Source: Erysipelotrichaceae bacterium (GTDB lineage Bacteria; Bacillota_I; Bacilli_A; Erysipelotrichales; Erysipelotrichaceae). From it: 45,811 nt of DNA. Position numbers and translations under genes: made by a program. How positions within the stretch are numbered: the stretch's first letter is position 1; each line of letters opens with the position of its first letter. Where the stretch lies: contig JAFZQG010000022.1 in the NCBI GenBank assembly GCA_017550145.1, positions 1 to 45,811 of the forward strand, read 5' to 3'. Below the pieces are notes generated by a model. That model was not told the DNA's origin and made no database searches. It worked only from the letters and a program-made list of their open reading frames with translations. Below are positions 24,284 to 35,695 of the stretch, one piece after another.

Positions 24284-24388
24284 GAGGTTCATATGAACCT
24301 CATAAAAGATCGATAATCCCTGTGATTATGAATTAAGAGAATCGGCGCTGACCTTGCCGTAATAAAAGTTGGCGATAAATATGGAGGT
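24284..24388 (+). ncRNA. Structured 5' leader, class unknown
   Basis: The transcript should open with GAGGTTC-ATAT-GAACCTC (24284-24301), an 18-bp perfect palindrome. It is followed by ATAATC/GATTAT and CGGC/GCCG hairpins, and a GCCG/TGGC alternative near the ribosome site ATGGAGG. That gives about 100 nt of leader for a 66-aa protein. It could be a riboswitch, a protein-bound leader or an RNA stabiliser; I match it to no known class. Confidence 0.4.
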
Positions 24389-24395
24389 AAAAATT

Positions 24396-24596
24396 ATGAT
24401 GATCTTTGTATTAATTGTCCTTTGGCTGATGTTCAGACCAAGATATCCGTTCTATCATCGTCCGATGTGGATCAATCCGTTCCTCTTCAATTACAGAAGA
24501 CCAATGTACGGTCCAAGACCTCCAAGAGGTCCGATGGGTGGTCCGATGGGATTCCCGATGGGTGGTCCGCGTGGTCCGCATGGCCCAAGATTCTAG
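24396..24596 (+). CDS. Short membrane peptide with Gly/Pro/Met-rich tail, 66 aa
   Basis: I chose the ATG at 24396 (MMIFVLIVLWLMF) because ATGGAGG lies 9 nt upstream; an in-frame ATG at 24369 has no ribosome site. One membrane helix is followed by an Arg/Pro/Tyr-rich stretch and a repeated tail (GPMGGPMGFPMGGPRGPHGP). This is probably a single-pass membrane protein with a disordered tail. The strong promoter, long leader and dedicated terminator indicate deliberate, possibly high, expression. Function unknown. Confidence 0.65.
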   Translation: MMIFVLIVLWLMFRPRYPFYHRPMWINPFLFNYRRPMYGPRPPRGPMGGPMGFPMGGPRGPHGPRF

Positions 24597-24621
24597 ATAG
24601 TCCCTTACGGGACTATTTTTT
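24597..24621 (+). terminator. Terminator of the Gly/Pro-rich peptide gene
   Basis: The 8-bp stem ATAGTCCC/GGGACTAT with loop TTAC is followed by T6. Confidence 0.85.
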
Positions 24622-24737
24622 GTATAGCAAATATAACAAAATCGATCTGAAACATCTGTTTTTGGGAAATAATTTATGGGATAATAAATATGTAAAGGAC
24701 TGATAAATAATAATATTCGGGCAGAAAGGAGGTCGTC

Positions 24738-24971
24738 ATGGAAATAATTGGCACACCGATCAAAAGCAAATTCACCGGTGTAAACGGTACTGTTACGGGA
24801 ATTGATAAGAAAAATCTATTTGTTACTTTCACATATGGCGGCAATATCAGTGTTCCTTTACATAAATATGAAGAGCTCTTTGTCATGTCCGATGAGGCTA
24901 AGGAGCTGGTCAGGGAATATATAGATTCTTTTAAGAAGGCCAGAAAGAAGAAAGAAATTGAACCTGATTAA
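24738..24971 (+). CDS. Small SH3-like protein of unknown function, 77 aa
   Basis: The N-terminal half (GTPIKSKFTGVNGTVTGIDKKNLFVTFTYGGNISVPLHKYEELF) reads as a small five-strand barrel like KOW/SH3 domains. The C-terminal half is a basic helix (VREYIDSFKKARKKK). It may bind RNA or DNA; that is inference. AAAGGAGG precedes the start and a terminator begins at the stop. Confidence 0.65.
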   Translation: MEIIGTPIKSKFTGVNGTVTGIDKKNLFVTFTYGGNISVPLHKYEELFVMSDEAKELVREYIDSFKKARKKKEIEPD

Positions 24972-24996
24972 ACTGTATCTTAAGGTACAGTTTTAA
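24971..24996 (+). terminator. Terminator of the SH3-like gene
   Basis: AACTGTA/TACAGTT arms around TCTTAAGG are followed by T-rich DNA. Confidence 0.65.
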
Positions 24997-25113
24997 TTTT
25001 TCAGGTATAATGTAAACATCTATTTATTTCTGTAATGAAATAATCGGTACATTAATATACCGCTGCTGTTTTTGAAACCCCATCCCCCGGGATGTTGCGA
25101 GGAAAGGAGCTTC

Positions 25114-27267
25114 ATGGAAAAATATCAGTTTACCAGCACCGAACTGGAGCTAATTGAGAGATCTCCGGTTCCTTTTGCGATTTATCAGTTCCTTGATAAG
25201 CGCGTGGTGACTCTGGCACTGACGCAGGGCTTCTGTGATCTTTTCGGCTACGAAAAACAGGAAGCCTATTATCTGATGGATAATGACATGTACTGTGATA
25301 CCCATCCCGATGATGTCTCCAGGATCGCGGATGCGGCTTTTCGTTTTGCGACCGAAGGCGGTATATATCAGGTCGTCTACAGATCAAGAAATCATCAGGA
25401 CCCCGGTTATATAATCGTGCATGCGACCGGTGAACATATCTTCACGAAGACCGGTGAAAGACTGGCTATTGTCTGGTATATTGCCGAAGGCAAATACAAC
25501 GAAACAGGTAATTCAAGAGAAAAACTGAATGATCTTTTCAGCATCGAACTGCATGATGATTCGATGTTCTATCACGATCATTATGACTTCTTAACCGGAT
25601 TACCTAATATGTCGTATTTCTTCGAACTGGCTGAAGCCGGAAGAGAGGAGATCAATGCGGAAAACAAAGAAGCACTTATCCTGTTTTTCGATCTGCGCGG
25701 AATGAAACACTTCAATAAGAAGTATGGTTTTGCGGAGGGTGATAATCTATTAAGAGAGTTCGGCAAACTGCTGGTCAAATACTTCAGTAATGAGAACTGC
25801 GGAAGAATCGGTCAGGATCACTTTGCGGTCTTTACGAATACAGAAAATCTTGAAGAAACACTGAATGAACTGATCGAAGAAACCAAGACTCTTAACGACG
25901 GCAAGAATCTGCCGGTCAGGATCGGTATCTATCTTGATGGCATCGAAAGAGTCGAAGCTTCAAGAGCGTGTGACCGCGCCAAGTATGCGTGTGAGATCAA
26001 CCGCTCTGCCTATGTCTCGGGATATACATATTTCGATAAGTCGATGCTGGAGAAGGCATTGACCAGACAGTATATAATCGAAAACTTTGATAAGGCAATT
26101 GAGGAAAAGAGGATCCAGGTCTACTATCAGCCGATCGTCAGGGCGGCTAACGGCAGAGTCTGTGAAGAAGAAGCCTTAGCCAGATGGGATGATCCGGAGA
26201 AAGGTTTCCTGCTGCCTGCCGATTTCATTTCGACTCTGGAAGATGCCAGACTCATCACAAAACTCGATCTCTATGTACTGGAAGAATCGATCAGAAAGAT
26301 GAAGAGGCTCTCTGAAGCAGGTCTGTATATTGTGCCTTGTTCGATCAACCTGTCGAGAGTCGATTTCGATACCTGTGACATCATTTCCGAGATCTGCAAG
26401 AGGATCGATGCTTCGGGTCTAAGCAGAAGTCTGTTTAATCTGGAGATTACCGAGAGTATTGTCGGCAGTGATTTTGATTTCATGAAATCCCAGATCGAAA
26501 GAATGAGAGCCGAAGGCTTCCGTGTCTGGATGGATGATTTCGGTTCGGGTTATTCTTCACTGGATGTCTTGCAGGATATCGAATTCGATCTGATAAAATT
26601 CGATATGCGTTTCATGATGCAGTTTGACGGTTCCGACCGCAGTAAGATCATCATCACCGAACTGCTGAAAATGGCTATGGGCTTGGGTGTCGAGACGATC
26701 GTCGAAGGCGTCGAAAGAAAAGACCAGATGGAATTCTTGAGAGAAGTCGGCTGTACCAAGCTGCAGGGATTCTATTACAGTAAGGCTCTTCCGCTTCAGG
26801 AGATATTAAGACGTTATGAGAAGGGTGATCAGATCGGTTTTGAGAATCCGGATGAATCTTCATACTATGAAGCGATCGGAAGGATCAATATCTATGATCC
26901 GGGTCTGATCACCAATGAGGATCAGGATAAATATGAATATCTGTATAATGCCTTCCCGATGGCGATCCTGGAAGTAAAAGATGAAGAGATCAGGATCATC
27001 CGCTGTAACCGATCATATCGCCGTTTCTTTGAAAAGAGTTTCAAAAAGAAAACGTCTGATCAGGAATTTAATAAACTGATGATCAAAGCGAGTCCGGATT
27101 TTGAATTAAAGGAAGCCATGGACAGATGTCAGAATACCAATGACTGGGTAAGTCTGGATACGACAACAGAAGACGGTCAGAATATTCATTCATTCATCAG
27201 AAGACTGGCGGATAATCCGGTTACAGGAACATCGGCTTATACGATCGTTATACTGGCTATGATGTAA
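25114..27267 (+). CDS. PAS - degenerate GGDEF - EAL - PAS protein, 717 aa
   Basis: Start ATG 25114 follows GAAAGGAGC; the earlier ATG at 25072 lacks a site. A PAS-like domain (about 5-130) is followed by a GGDEF domain whose signature is changed to IGQDHF, so cyclase activity is unlikely. Next is an EAL domain (about 325-570) with EEALARW, the Asn of SINLSR, the Glu of LEITES, DDFGSGYSSL, IKFD, VEGVE and KLQGFYY. All metal and catalytic positions look intact, so it is probably a c-di-GMP phosphodiesterase. A second PAS-like domain (about 605-715) ends the protein. Only 17 nt separate it from the fucosidase gene. Confidence 0.85.
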   Translation: MEKYQFTSTELELIERSPVPFAIYQFLDKRVVTLALTQGFCDLFGYEKQEAYYLMDNDMYCDTHPDDVSRIADAAFRFATEGGIYQVVYRSRNHQDPGYIIVHATGEHIFTKTGERLAIVWYIAEGKYNETGNSREKLNDLFSIELHDDSMFYHDHYDFLTGLPNMSYFFELAEAGREEINAENKEALILFFDLRGMKHFNKKYGFAEGDNLLREFGKLLVKYFSNENCGRIGQDHFAVFTNTENLEETLNELIEETKTLNDGKNLPVRIGIYLDGIERVEASRACDRAKYACEINRSAYVSGYTYFDKSMLEKALTRQYIIENFDKAIEEKRIQVYYQPIVRAANGRVCEEEALARWDDPEKGFLLPADFISTLEDARLITKLDLYVLEESIRKMKRLSEAGLYIVPCSINLSRVDFDTCDIISEICKRIDASGLSRSLFNLEITESIVGSDFDFMKSQIERMRAEGFRVWMDDFGSGYSSLDVLQDIEFDLIKFDMRFMMQFDGSDRSKIIITELLKMAMGLGVETIVEGVERKDQMEFLREVGCTKLQGFYYSKALPLQEILRRYEKGDQIGFENPDESSYYEAIGRINIYDPGLITNEDQDKYEYLYNAFPMAILEVKDEEIRIIRCNRSYRRFFEKSFKKKTSDQEFNKLMIKASPDFELKEAMDRCQNTNDWVSLDTTTEDGQNIHSFIRRLADNPVTGTSAYTIVILAMM

Positions 27268-27284
27268 GTCAAAGAGGAAAGATA

Positions 27285-28568
27285 ATGGAAATACTGAAAA
27301 AAGCAGATTATGAAAAACAGATAGCAGAGTCCAGAGATAAACGCATGAAATGGTGGCGTGAGGCCCGTTTCGGCATGTTTGTGCACTACGGATTATATTC
27401 GATCATCGGCAGACATGAATGGGTCATGTCGATGGAGGGAATAGATAAGGAAGAATATGAGAAATATGCGGATCAGTTCATGCCGGAAGAAGGCTGCTGC
27501 CGCAAGTGGGCGAAACTGGCCAAGGCTGCCGGTATGAAATATATGGTCTTAACGACCAGACACCATGAAGGTTTTTCTTTATGGGATTCCAAGGTCAATC
27601 CTTTCAATTCCGTGAATTACGGCTGTCACAGAGATATCGTTAAGGAATTTGTGGAAGCATGCCGTGAGGAAGGATTAAAGATCGGTTTCTATTCTTCGAT
27701 CATGGACTGGCGTCATCCGGATGGTGAAAGATGTGCTTATGACAATGAAGCCCGAAGAAGGTTCTTAGATTATATCGAAGCTTTAAATACCGAATTACTT
27801 ACCAATTACGGCAAGATCGATATCTTATGGTACGACGTGGCTCAGCCGATGGAGTCCTGGGAAGCCTGGGATTCCTTGGCCCGCAATCAGCGCTTAAGAG
27901 CCTTACAGCCTGATATCATCATCAATGACCGTTCCCGTTTAAATGAAGACTTCGGTACACCGGAAGGAAAGATCAGAGTATTGGACCGTGACTGGGAAGC
28001 CTGTATGACTTTCAATGATATAGCCTGGGGTTATCTCGATGAGAAACAGGCTTTGCCTTATGCCTATACGGCCCAGAGAATTTTGAGAATGCTGAATACC
28101 TGTGCCTGCAACGGCGGTAATCTCTTACTTAATATCGGACCTAAACCTGATGGCTCGATCCCGGCCGATGCGATCGAACCTTTAACTAAAGTAGGTGAAT
28201 GGTTAAGTAAGAACGGTGAAGCCGTCTATGGTGAGCTTCATCCGAATCTGATTTCCGGTTCATGGTTCAGAGGCGGTAACGGTATTTCCGGTATTACTTA
28301 TTCCAAAGATCTCAAAGCTGTCTATCTGTGGAACTGGATCTCACCGGATGGCGGTAAGATGTATTTCTCCGGTGTTTTCTCCACACCGACCAGAGTGACT
28401 AAATTAGGGACCGGTGAAGATATCGATTTCACTTATACCGCTGATCACCGTGTCGAGATGAGAGGATTATGTGTTAAGGAAGGTGAATTCGTTCCGGTCT
28501 ATAAGATCGAATTTGCGGAGCCGTTAGTCTATAAACCGTTCCATAAATATCCGCAGATCTGGTTATAA
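27285..28568 (+). CDS. Alpha-L-fucosidase, GH29, 427 aa
   Basis: GH29 motifs are RFGMFVHYGLYS (29-40), LTTRHHEGFSLWDS (89-102), GFYSSIMDWRHP and the nucleophile D184 in DILWYDVAQP. It lacks a signal peptide, so it would act on fucosides already in the cytoplasm. The usual length is 430-500, so any C-terminal beta domain is short. It follows the EAL gene in the same unit with GAGGAAAG as ribosome site, and lies before a PTS/GH1 operon, which fits host-glycan or disaccharide use. Confidence 0.9.
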   Translation: MEILKKADYEKQIAESRDKRMKWWREARFGMFVHYGLYSIIGRHEWVMSMEGIDKEEYEKYADQFMPEEGCCRKWAKLAKAAGMKYMVLTTRHHEGFSLWDSKVNPFNSVNYGCHRDIVKEFVEACREEGLKIGFYSSIMDWRHPDGERCAYDNEARRRFLDYIEALNTELLTNYGKIDILWYDVAQPMESWEAWDSLARNQRLRALQPDIIINDRSRLNEDFGTPEGKIRVLDRDWEACMTFNDIAWGYLDEKQALPYAYTAQRILRMLNTCACNGGNLLLNIGPKPDGSIPADAIEPLTKVGEWLSKNGEAVYGELHPNLISGSWFRGGNGISGITYSKDLKAVYLWNWISPDGGKMYFSGVFSTPTRVTKLGTGEDIDFTYTADHRVEMRGLCVKEGEFVPVYKIEFAEPLVYKPFHKYPQIWL

Positions 28569-28626
28569 AAAATGGCAAACTCAGGAACTGCTTCCTGTGT
28601 TTGCCGTATACTATTATACATTTTTT
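28569..28626 (+). terminator. Hairpins downstream of the fucosidase gene
   Basis: A long stem (GGCAAAC/GTTTGCC with inner AGGAA/TTCCT) is followed by GTATA/TATAC and then T6. The second stem with its T-tract is the likely terminator. Confidence 0.55.
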
Positions 28627-28680
28627 GCATTTTAAATCTGATCCATATAGCTAGGTTATTTTGTTAACCGCTATTAATAA

Positions 28681-30042
<1,362 letters not shown>

Positions 30043-30052
30043 TTTTAGACTG

Positions 30053-30074
30053 AAAGGGGACTTATGTCCCCTTT
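30053..30074 (+). terminator. Intra-operon hairpin between IIBC and GH1
   Basis: The 9-bp perfect stem AAAGGGGAC/GTCCCCTTT with loop TTAT is followed only by ATTCAT. With so short a T-tract it may be a partial terminator or an mRNA-stability element. Confidence 0.5.
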
Positions 30075-30082
30075 ATTCATAA

Positions 30083-31507
<1,425 letters not shown>

Positions 31508-31509
31508 TT

Positions 31510-32010
31510 ATGGGATTATTTGACAAATTACTGAAAAAAGAACCGGAAGTTGAACTGGTTGAACGCGCTGACAGCGATGTCGTAGCTGTGTGCACCGGTA
31601 AGAAAATTCCGACAGCTGAAATTTCTGATGCGGTATTCGCCCAGGAAATGATGGGCAAGACCATCGGTATTATTCCAAGTGAATCACTGGTCGTTTCTCC
31701 GGCAAACGGAACGATCGAAGTACTGTTCCCGACCGGACATGCGTTCGGTATCCGCAGCAATGACGGTGTCGGCTATCTGGTCCATATCGGTATCGATACA
31801 GTCGGCATGAACGGTGACGGTTTCAAGATCCTGAAGAAACAGGGTGATACCGTCAAGGCCGGTGAACCGGTCGTCAAAGTTGATTTCGGCAAGGTCAAGG
31901 CTCAGGGTCTTGATCCGGTAACGATGCTGATAATCACGGAACTGCCTGAAGGAAAAGAAGTAAATTATACAGACTTCACAGACGTCAAGGCAGGCGATCT
32001 GATCGTATAA
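31510..32010 (+). CDS. PTS glucose-family component IIA, 166 aa
   Basis: The IIA-Glc fold is readable: SPANGTIEVLFPTGHAFGI (His77) and YLVHIGIDTVGMNGDGF (phosphorylated His92), then GEPVVKVDFGKVKAQG. As a free-standing protein it accepts phosphate from HPr and should serve the IIBC encoded upstream. The N-terminal 35 residues include an unusual charged linker (KKEPEVELVERADSD). Confidence 0.9.
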   Translation: MGLFDKLLKKEPEVELVERADSDVVAVCTGKKIPTAEISDAVFAQEMMGKTIGIIPSESLVVSPANGTIEVLFPTGHAFGIRSNDGVGYLVHIGIDTVGMNGDGFKILKKQGDTVKAGEPVVKVDFGKVKAQGLDPVTMLIITELPEGKEVNYTDFTDVKAGDLIV

Positions 32011-32016
32011 GAAGAC

Positions 32017-32044
32017 AAAGATCTCAGTTTACTGAGGTCTTTTT
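32017..32044. terminator. Bidirectional terminator between IIA and LysR genes
   Basis: The stem AAAGATCTCAG/CTGAGGTCTTT (one mismatch) with loop TTTA is followed by T-rich DNA. It closes both converging genes. Confidence 0.75.
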
Positions 32045-32951
32045 AAACAATGATTTCTCTGCCGGATAACTGATCGGTAAAATGTTTCAAGGCGATATTG
32101 GAATTGTTTCTTTTCCAGATCGCATGGATTTCTTCCACTTCTTCTTCACCCTTCATCGGCAAGAAGATGAGACCTTCCGCATCGGTGATCTTTTTGACAC
32201 AGTAATCAGGCAGGATGGATATGCCTTCTTCCGAAGCTACCATGATCAGGATCGATTCAACGTCAGTGGAACGGCAGATGATATTGGGATGATATCCGGC
32301 CTGATGGTAGAGGTCCATAAAGATGGAGTCACCGTAGTTTTCACTTAATTCGGATGGTGACATATAGATAAGTGCTTCACCCTTAAGGTCGATCCTTTCC
32401 AGATACTTTCTTGAGCACAGCGGATGGGAGGCATATAAAGCTGCCATCAGCTGGGCTTTTTCTATTTCCAGTGCACAATATTCACTGTTCAGTTTAAGGT
32501 TGGTCGAATCCCAGGTAAAGATGATGTCATATTCGTCATTCTGTAAAGCGGCAGCGAGCTTATCTGAAGTATCGCGGTAGCACATAAGTAAGACGTTAGG
32601 CAAAGAACGGTGGAAGTCTCTTAAGGACTCGGAGAGTTTGCTTCTTTCATAGCCTTTTATATAACCGATCCTTAAGGTCCCGCTGATGCCGGTAGAGGCT
32701 TCATTGGCTCTTTCTCTGGCATCTGACAATCTCATCAGGATCAGTTTGGCATCGGAAAGAAAACTGTTTCCCGCAGCTGTCAAAGTAATAGGCCTGGTGG
32801 AACGGTTAATTAACTTGCAACCAAGATCGTCTTCCAGAGCTTTGATCTGCTGGGTCATGGCGGTCTGGGTTATGTAGTTTTCTTCAGCTGCGATCGAGAA
32901 AGACTGCGATTCGGCTACAGATATGAAGTATTTAAGTTGATTTGTGTTCAT
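32043..32951 (-). CDS. LysR-family transcriptional regulator, 302 aa
   Basis: The N-terminal winged helix starts MNTNQLKYFISVAESQSFS, with TAMTQQIKALEDDLGCKLINR as recognition region. Residues about 90-295 are the LysR substrate-binding fold (LRIGYIKGYERSKL). It is transcribed away from the YitT-like gene, with a LysR-type box between them, so it probably controls that gene and its own expression. The effector cannot be inferred. Confidence 0.9.
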   Translation of the reverse strand: MNTNQLKYFISVAESQSFSIAAEENYITQTAMTQQIKALEDDLGCKLINRSTRPITLTAAGNSFLSDAKLILMRLSDARERANEASTGISGTLRIGYIKGYERSKLSESLRDFHRSLPNVLLMCYRDTSDKLAAALQNDEYDIIFTWDSTNLKLNSEYCALEIEKAQLMAALYASHPLCSRKYLERIDLKGEALIYMSPSELSENYGDSIFMDLYHQAGYHPNIICRSTDVESILIMVASEEGISILPDYCVKKITDAEGLIFLPMKGEEEVEEIHAIWKRNNSNIALKHFTDQLSGREIIV

Positions 32952-32953
32952 AG

Positions 32954-32970
32954 TATAAGTTTTTCTTATA
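32954..32970. promoter_or_regulatory. LysR-type box in the divergent intergenic region
   Basis: TATAAGTTTTTCTTATA is an inverted repeat with the T-N11-A spacing of LysR sites. It starts 3 nt upstream of the LysR start codon. Confidence 0.55.
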
Positions 32971-33025
32971 TTATTATGCCAAATTTGCGCTTAAATGGCC
33001 AGTAAAATCATGTTTAAATATAAGC

Positions 33026-33667
33026 ATGAATAATACTGACAGACTGAAAAGCTTATATGAATACTTATGGATCAGCTTAGGGACCTTACTGGTTGCCATG
33101 GCCGTAAGTTTCTACCTGATTCCCTGTAAGATCATTACCGGCAGTGTATCGGGCTTATCAGTCGTGATCACGGAAATCATTCCTTTATCTGATTCATTGA
33201 TCGTCCTGATCATGAATATAGTCTGTCTGTATATCGGAATACGCTGTCTGGGAAAGAAATTCGGGATCAGATCAGTCTATATTTCCTTATTATTACCGTT
33301 ACTGATCGAGGTTTTATCCTCTCTGAATATTTCCCTGGCAAGTGAAAATGAGCTGATCAATATCACTTTATTCCTGCTGATCCTGACCGCCGGTCAGTGT
33401 ATCCTGTTCGGTATGGATACAGCTTCCGGAGGCCTGGATACGATCGCCGAAGTATTGGCAATAAGATACCATACTTCGATCGGCTTAATGGTAGCGCTGA
33501 TCGGAGCGTTATGCTGCATCATTACGATCGCAGTATATGGTCTCTCTACTGCTCTGATCGGAGTCATCGTAACAATCGTCAACGGCATCATGATCAATCT
33601 GTTTACGGCCGCTTACAGATTCCACCCTTTGAAAACAGTACTGTCCAAAGCAGTTGTGATCAAATAG
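33026..33667 (+). CDS. YitT-like membrane protein, 213 aa
   Basis: Five to six hydrophobic helices carry the YitT/YczE-type features LWISLGTLLVAMAVSFYLIPCKIITGSVSGLSVVI and FGMDTASGGLDTIAEVL. Many YitT proteins carry a C-terminal DUF2179 domain; this one ends at 213 and lacks it. The transported substrate is unknown. It is divergent from the LysR gene and probably regulated by it. No strong ribosome site is seen at 33026. Confidence 0.8.
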   Translation: MNNTDRLKSLYEYLWISLGTLLVAMAVSFYLIPCKIITGSVSGLSVVITEIIPLSDSLIVLIMNIVCLYIGIRCLGKKFGIRSVYISLLLPLLIEVLSSLNISLASENELINITLFLLILTAGQCILFGMDTASGGLDTIAEVLAIRYHTSIGLMVALIGALCCIITIAVYGLSTALIGVIVTIVNGIMINLFTAAYRFHPLKTVLSKAVVIK

Positions 33668-33698
33668 TTTCCCCCTTTAAGAAAAACTGAAACAGTAG

Positions 33699-33731
33699 AG
33701 GTATAACTTAGAAAAGAGTTATACCTTTATT
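33699..33731 (+). terminator. Terminator after the YitT-like gene
   Basis: The 10-bp perfect stem AGGTATAACT/AGTTATACCT is followed by TTATTG. Confidence 0.65.
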
Positions 33732-33761
33732 GTTTGTGGGGATCTGAAATACAATGAATGT

Positions 33762-34547
33762 ATGAGATTGGCGGCAGTCGGCAGTAACTGTATTGACTAC
33801 TATAAGAATATTAATAAGATCACTCCGGGAGGAGGTCCTTTGAACGTGGCTGTTTATGCAGTGCGAAACGGCAACGAAACTTCATATATAGGACCGGTAG
33901 GCAACGATGAATACGGAAGGATCATTTATGAAGCCGTTAAGAATAAAGGTGTCGATGTTTCTCATCTGAAGATCGTTGAGGGGAAGACAGCCGTATCCGA
34001 AGTAAAACTGATAAATAACGAAAGAGTCTTCGGTGAATATGATGAAGGCGTATTAAGTAACTACACCTTATCTGAAGAGGACATAGATTTTATTTCTTCA
34101 CATGATGCGGTGATCTGTGATCTCTGGGGCAAGGTGGGGAAACAGTTTAAACAGTTAAAGGAAAGAAATATCATTACCGCTTTTGACTGTGCCAACAGAC
34201 CGGATGACGAAGAAGCATTATCGGTAATGCCTTATACCGACTATCTGTTTTTCTCTGCGGATAAAGATAATGATGAATTAAGAAAACAGATGATCACTTA
34301 TCAAAATAAAGGACCGAAACTGGTAATAGCCATGTTAGGGAAAGAGGGAAGTCTCTGTTACGACGGAAGCATCTTTCATAAATTCGGGATCGTAAAATGC
34401 GATAATTTAGTCGATACGATGGGAGCCGGTGATTCCTATATTGCGGGATTCTTAGAAGGAATAGTCGGCAAGCTCGATATTGAAGAATGCATGTATAAAG
34501 GTGCCTTATGTGCAAGCGAAACGATTCAATATTTCGGAGCCTGGTAG
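33762..34547 (+). CDS. frlD: Fructoselysine 6-kinase-like PfkB kinase, 261 aa
   Basis: It has the same length as Escherichia coli FrlD and shares its features: GGGPLNVAVYAVRNG, FGEYDEGVLSNYTLSEED, the PfkB signature DTMGAGDSYIAGF and the C-terminal ETIQYFGAW (ETIQYHGAW-like in FrlD). It phosphorylates an Amadori sugar-amine such as fructoselysine. A -10-like TACAAT (33750) ends 7 nt before ATG and no ribosome site is seen, so the mRNA may be leaderless. The deglycase gene follows after 12 nt. Confidence 0.85.
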   Translation: MRLAAVGSNCIDYYKNINKITPGGGPLNVAVYAVRNGNETSYIGPVGNDEYGRIIYEAVKNKGVDVSHLKIVEGKTAVSEVKLINNERVFGEYDEGVLSNYTLSEEDIDFISSHDAVICDLWGKVGKQFKQLKERNIITAFDCANRPDDEEALSVMPYTDYLFFSADKDNDELRKQMITYQNKGPKLVIAMLGKEGSLCYDGSIFHKFGIVKCDNLVDTMGAGDSYIAGFLEGIVGKLDIEECMYKGALCASETIQYFGAW

Positions 34548-34559
34548 AAAGAGTTAAAA

Positions 34560-35621
34560 ATGGATAAAGAAATAATTTGGGAAGAGATAAACGGACCTTG
34601 TTTAAGAAGCTTCAATGAGGAAGAGACCCGTAATAGTATCAACGGAGCTCTGGCCTTAAGAGGTCAGATAGAAAAGATAATCGATCAGATCTGGGAAGAT
34701 GGTTTTGATTCAATCTTTTTTATGGGCATAGGCGGAACCTGGGCCAGTGCGATGCAGGTGGAAGTATACATGAGAGGCAAATCGGCATTACCTGTTTTTG
34801 TGGAGAATGCCGCTGAATTCCTGACTACAGGCAATAAGAGATTTACGGACAGATCCGTTATGATCTATTCTTCGGTATCAGGCAACACCAAGGAAATGAT
34901 CGAACTGGTCAAGAAGGTAAAGGAAATCGGTGCCAGAGTATTTGCGTTTATCGATACACCGGGTTCAGTTCTTACTGAAGAAGATAAGTATGATTATCTG
35001 ATCACCTACAAGATGAACGAACAGCTGAAGTTCTATATGGTGGCGAATTATCTGATGTATAAGAATAATGAGTTCCCTGATTACGACAGCTATAACAAAG
35101 AAATGGAACAGTATCTGGCAGAAGCTCTGATAGATGTCGAAAAGAAGGCTGATGCATGGGCTTATGATTTTGCGAAAAAGAAAACAGAATTCGTGAAGGA
35201 ACATCCCGATTATCCGCATTACTTCATCGGCTGCGGTAATCAGTACGGAGCCACTTATTCCTATGGCATGTGTTACTGGGAGGAACAGATGTGGCTACGG
35301 ACCAGATCCATCAGCGCTCCGGAATTCTTCCATGGCATGCAGGAAGTAATTGTGGAAGATACGCCGGTTACACTGTTTATGGGCGAAGATGAACAGCGTC
35401 CGCTGGCGCAGAGAGTAAAGGACTTTTTACCACGTGTCAATAAAAACTATACGATCATCGATACGAAGGATTATGAACTTGAAGGAATCAGTGAAAAATA
35501 TCGAGGTTCGATTTCTCATCTGGTGATGAGAGCCGTCAACGCGAGAGTCGATGCCTATATGGAGTATTTCTTAAGACATCCATTGACTATCAGAAGATAT
35601 TACAGACAGTTTGATTATTGA
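34560..35621 (+). CDS. frlB: SIS-domain fructoselysine/glucoselysine-6-phosphate deglycase, 353 aa
   Basis: The first SIS domain has FFMGIGGTWASAMQVE and MIYSSVSGNTKEMIELV, where the phosphosugar sits. The second has APEFFHGMQEVIVEDTPVTLFMG, matching the E-F-x-H-G region of deglycases. The C-terminus RRYYRQFDY parallels the RRYYGGLVEY of FrlB. It splits the phosphorylated Amadori product into glucose 6-phosphate and an amine. It is in operon with the kinase; no dedicated transporter is adjacent. Fructoselysine versus glucoselysine cannot be decided. Confidence 0.8.
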   Translation: MDKEIIWEEINGPCLRSFNEEETRNSINGALALRGQIEKIIDQIWEDGFDSIFFMGIGGTWASAMQVEVYMRGKSALPVFVENAAEFLTTGNKRFTDRSVMIYSSVSGNTKEMIELVKKVKEIGARVFAFIDTPGSVLTEEDKYDYLITYKMNEQLKFYMVANYLMYKNNEFPDYDSYNKEMEQYLAEALIDVEKKADAWAYDFAKKKTEFVKEHPDYPHYFIGCGNQYGATYSYGMCYWEEQMWLRTRSISAPEFFHGMQEVIVEDTPVTLFMGEDEQRPLAQRVKDFLPRVNKNYTIIDTKDYELEGISEKYRGSISHLVMRAVNARVDAYMEYFLRHPLTIRRYYRQFDY

Positions 35622-35661
35622 GAAAACGATTACTAAACGAGAATAATATCAAATGTTTTCG

Positions 35662-35685
35662 AAAGCATCAGTAATGATGCTTTTT
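35662..35685 (+). terminator. Terminator after the deglycase gene
   Basis: The 9-bp stem AAAGCATCA/TGATGCTTT with loop GTAA is followed by T5. Confidence 0.85.
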
Positions 35686-35695
35686 ATATAAGGAA

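Noticed and set aside
25000..25113. A c-di-GMP riboswitch before the EAL gene
   Set aside because: The conserved riboswitch boxes are absent. There is only a TATAAT-like promoter element and a short CATCCC/GGGATG stem.
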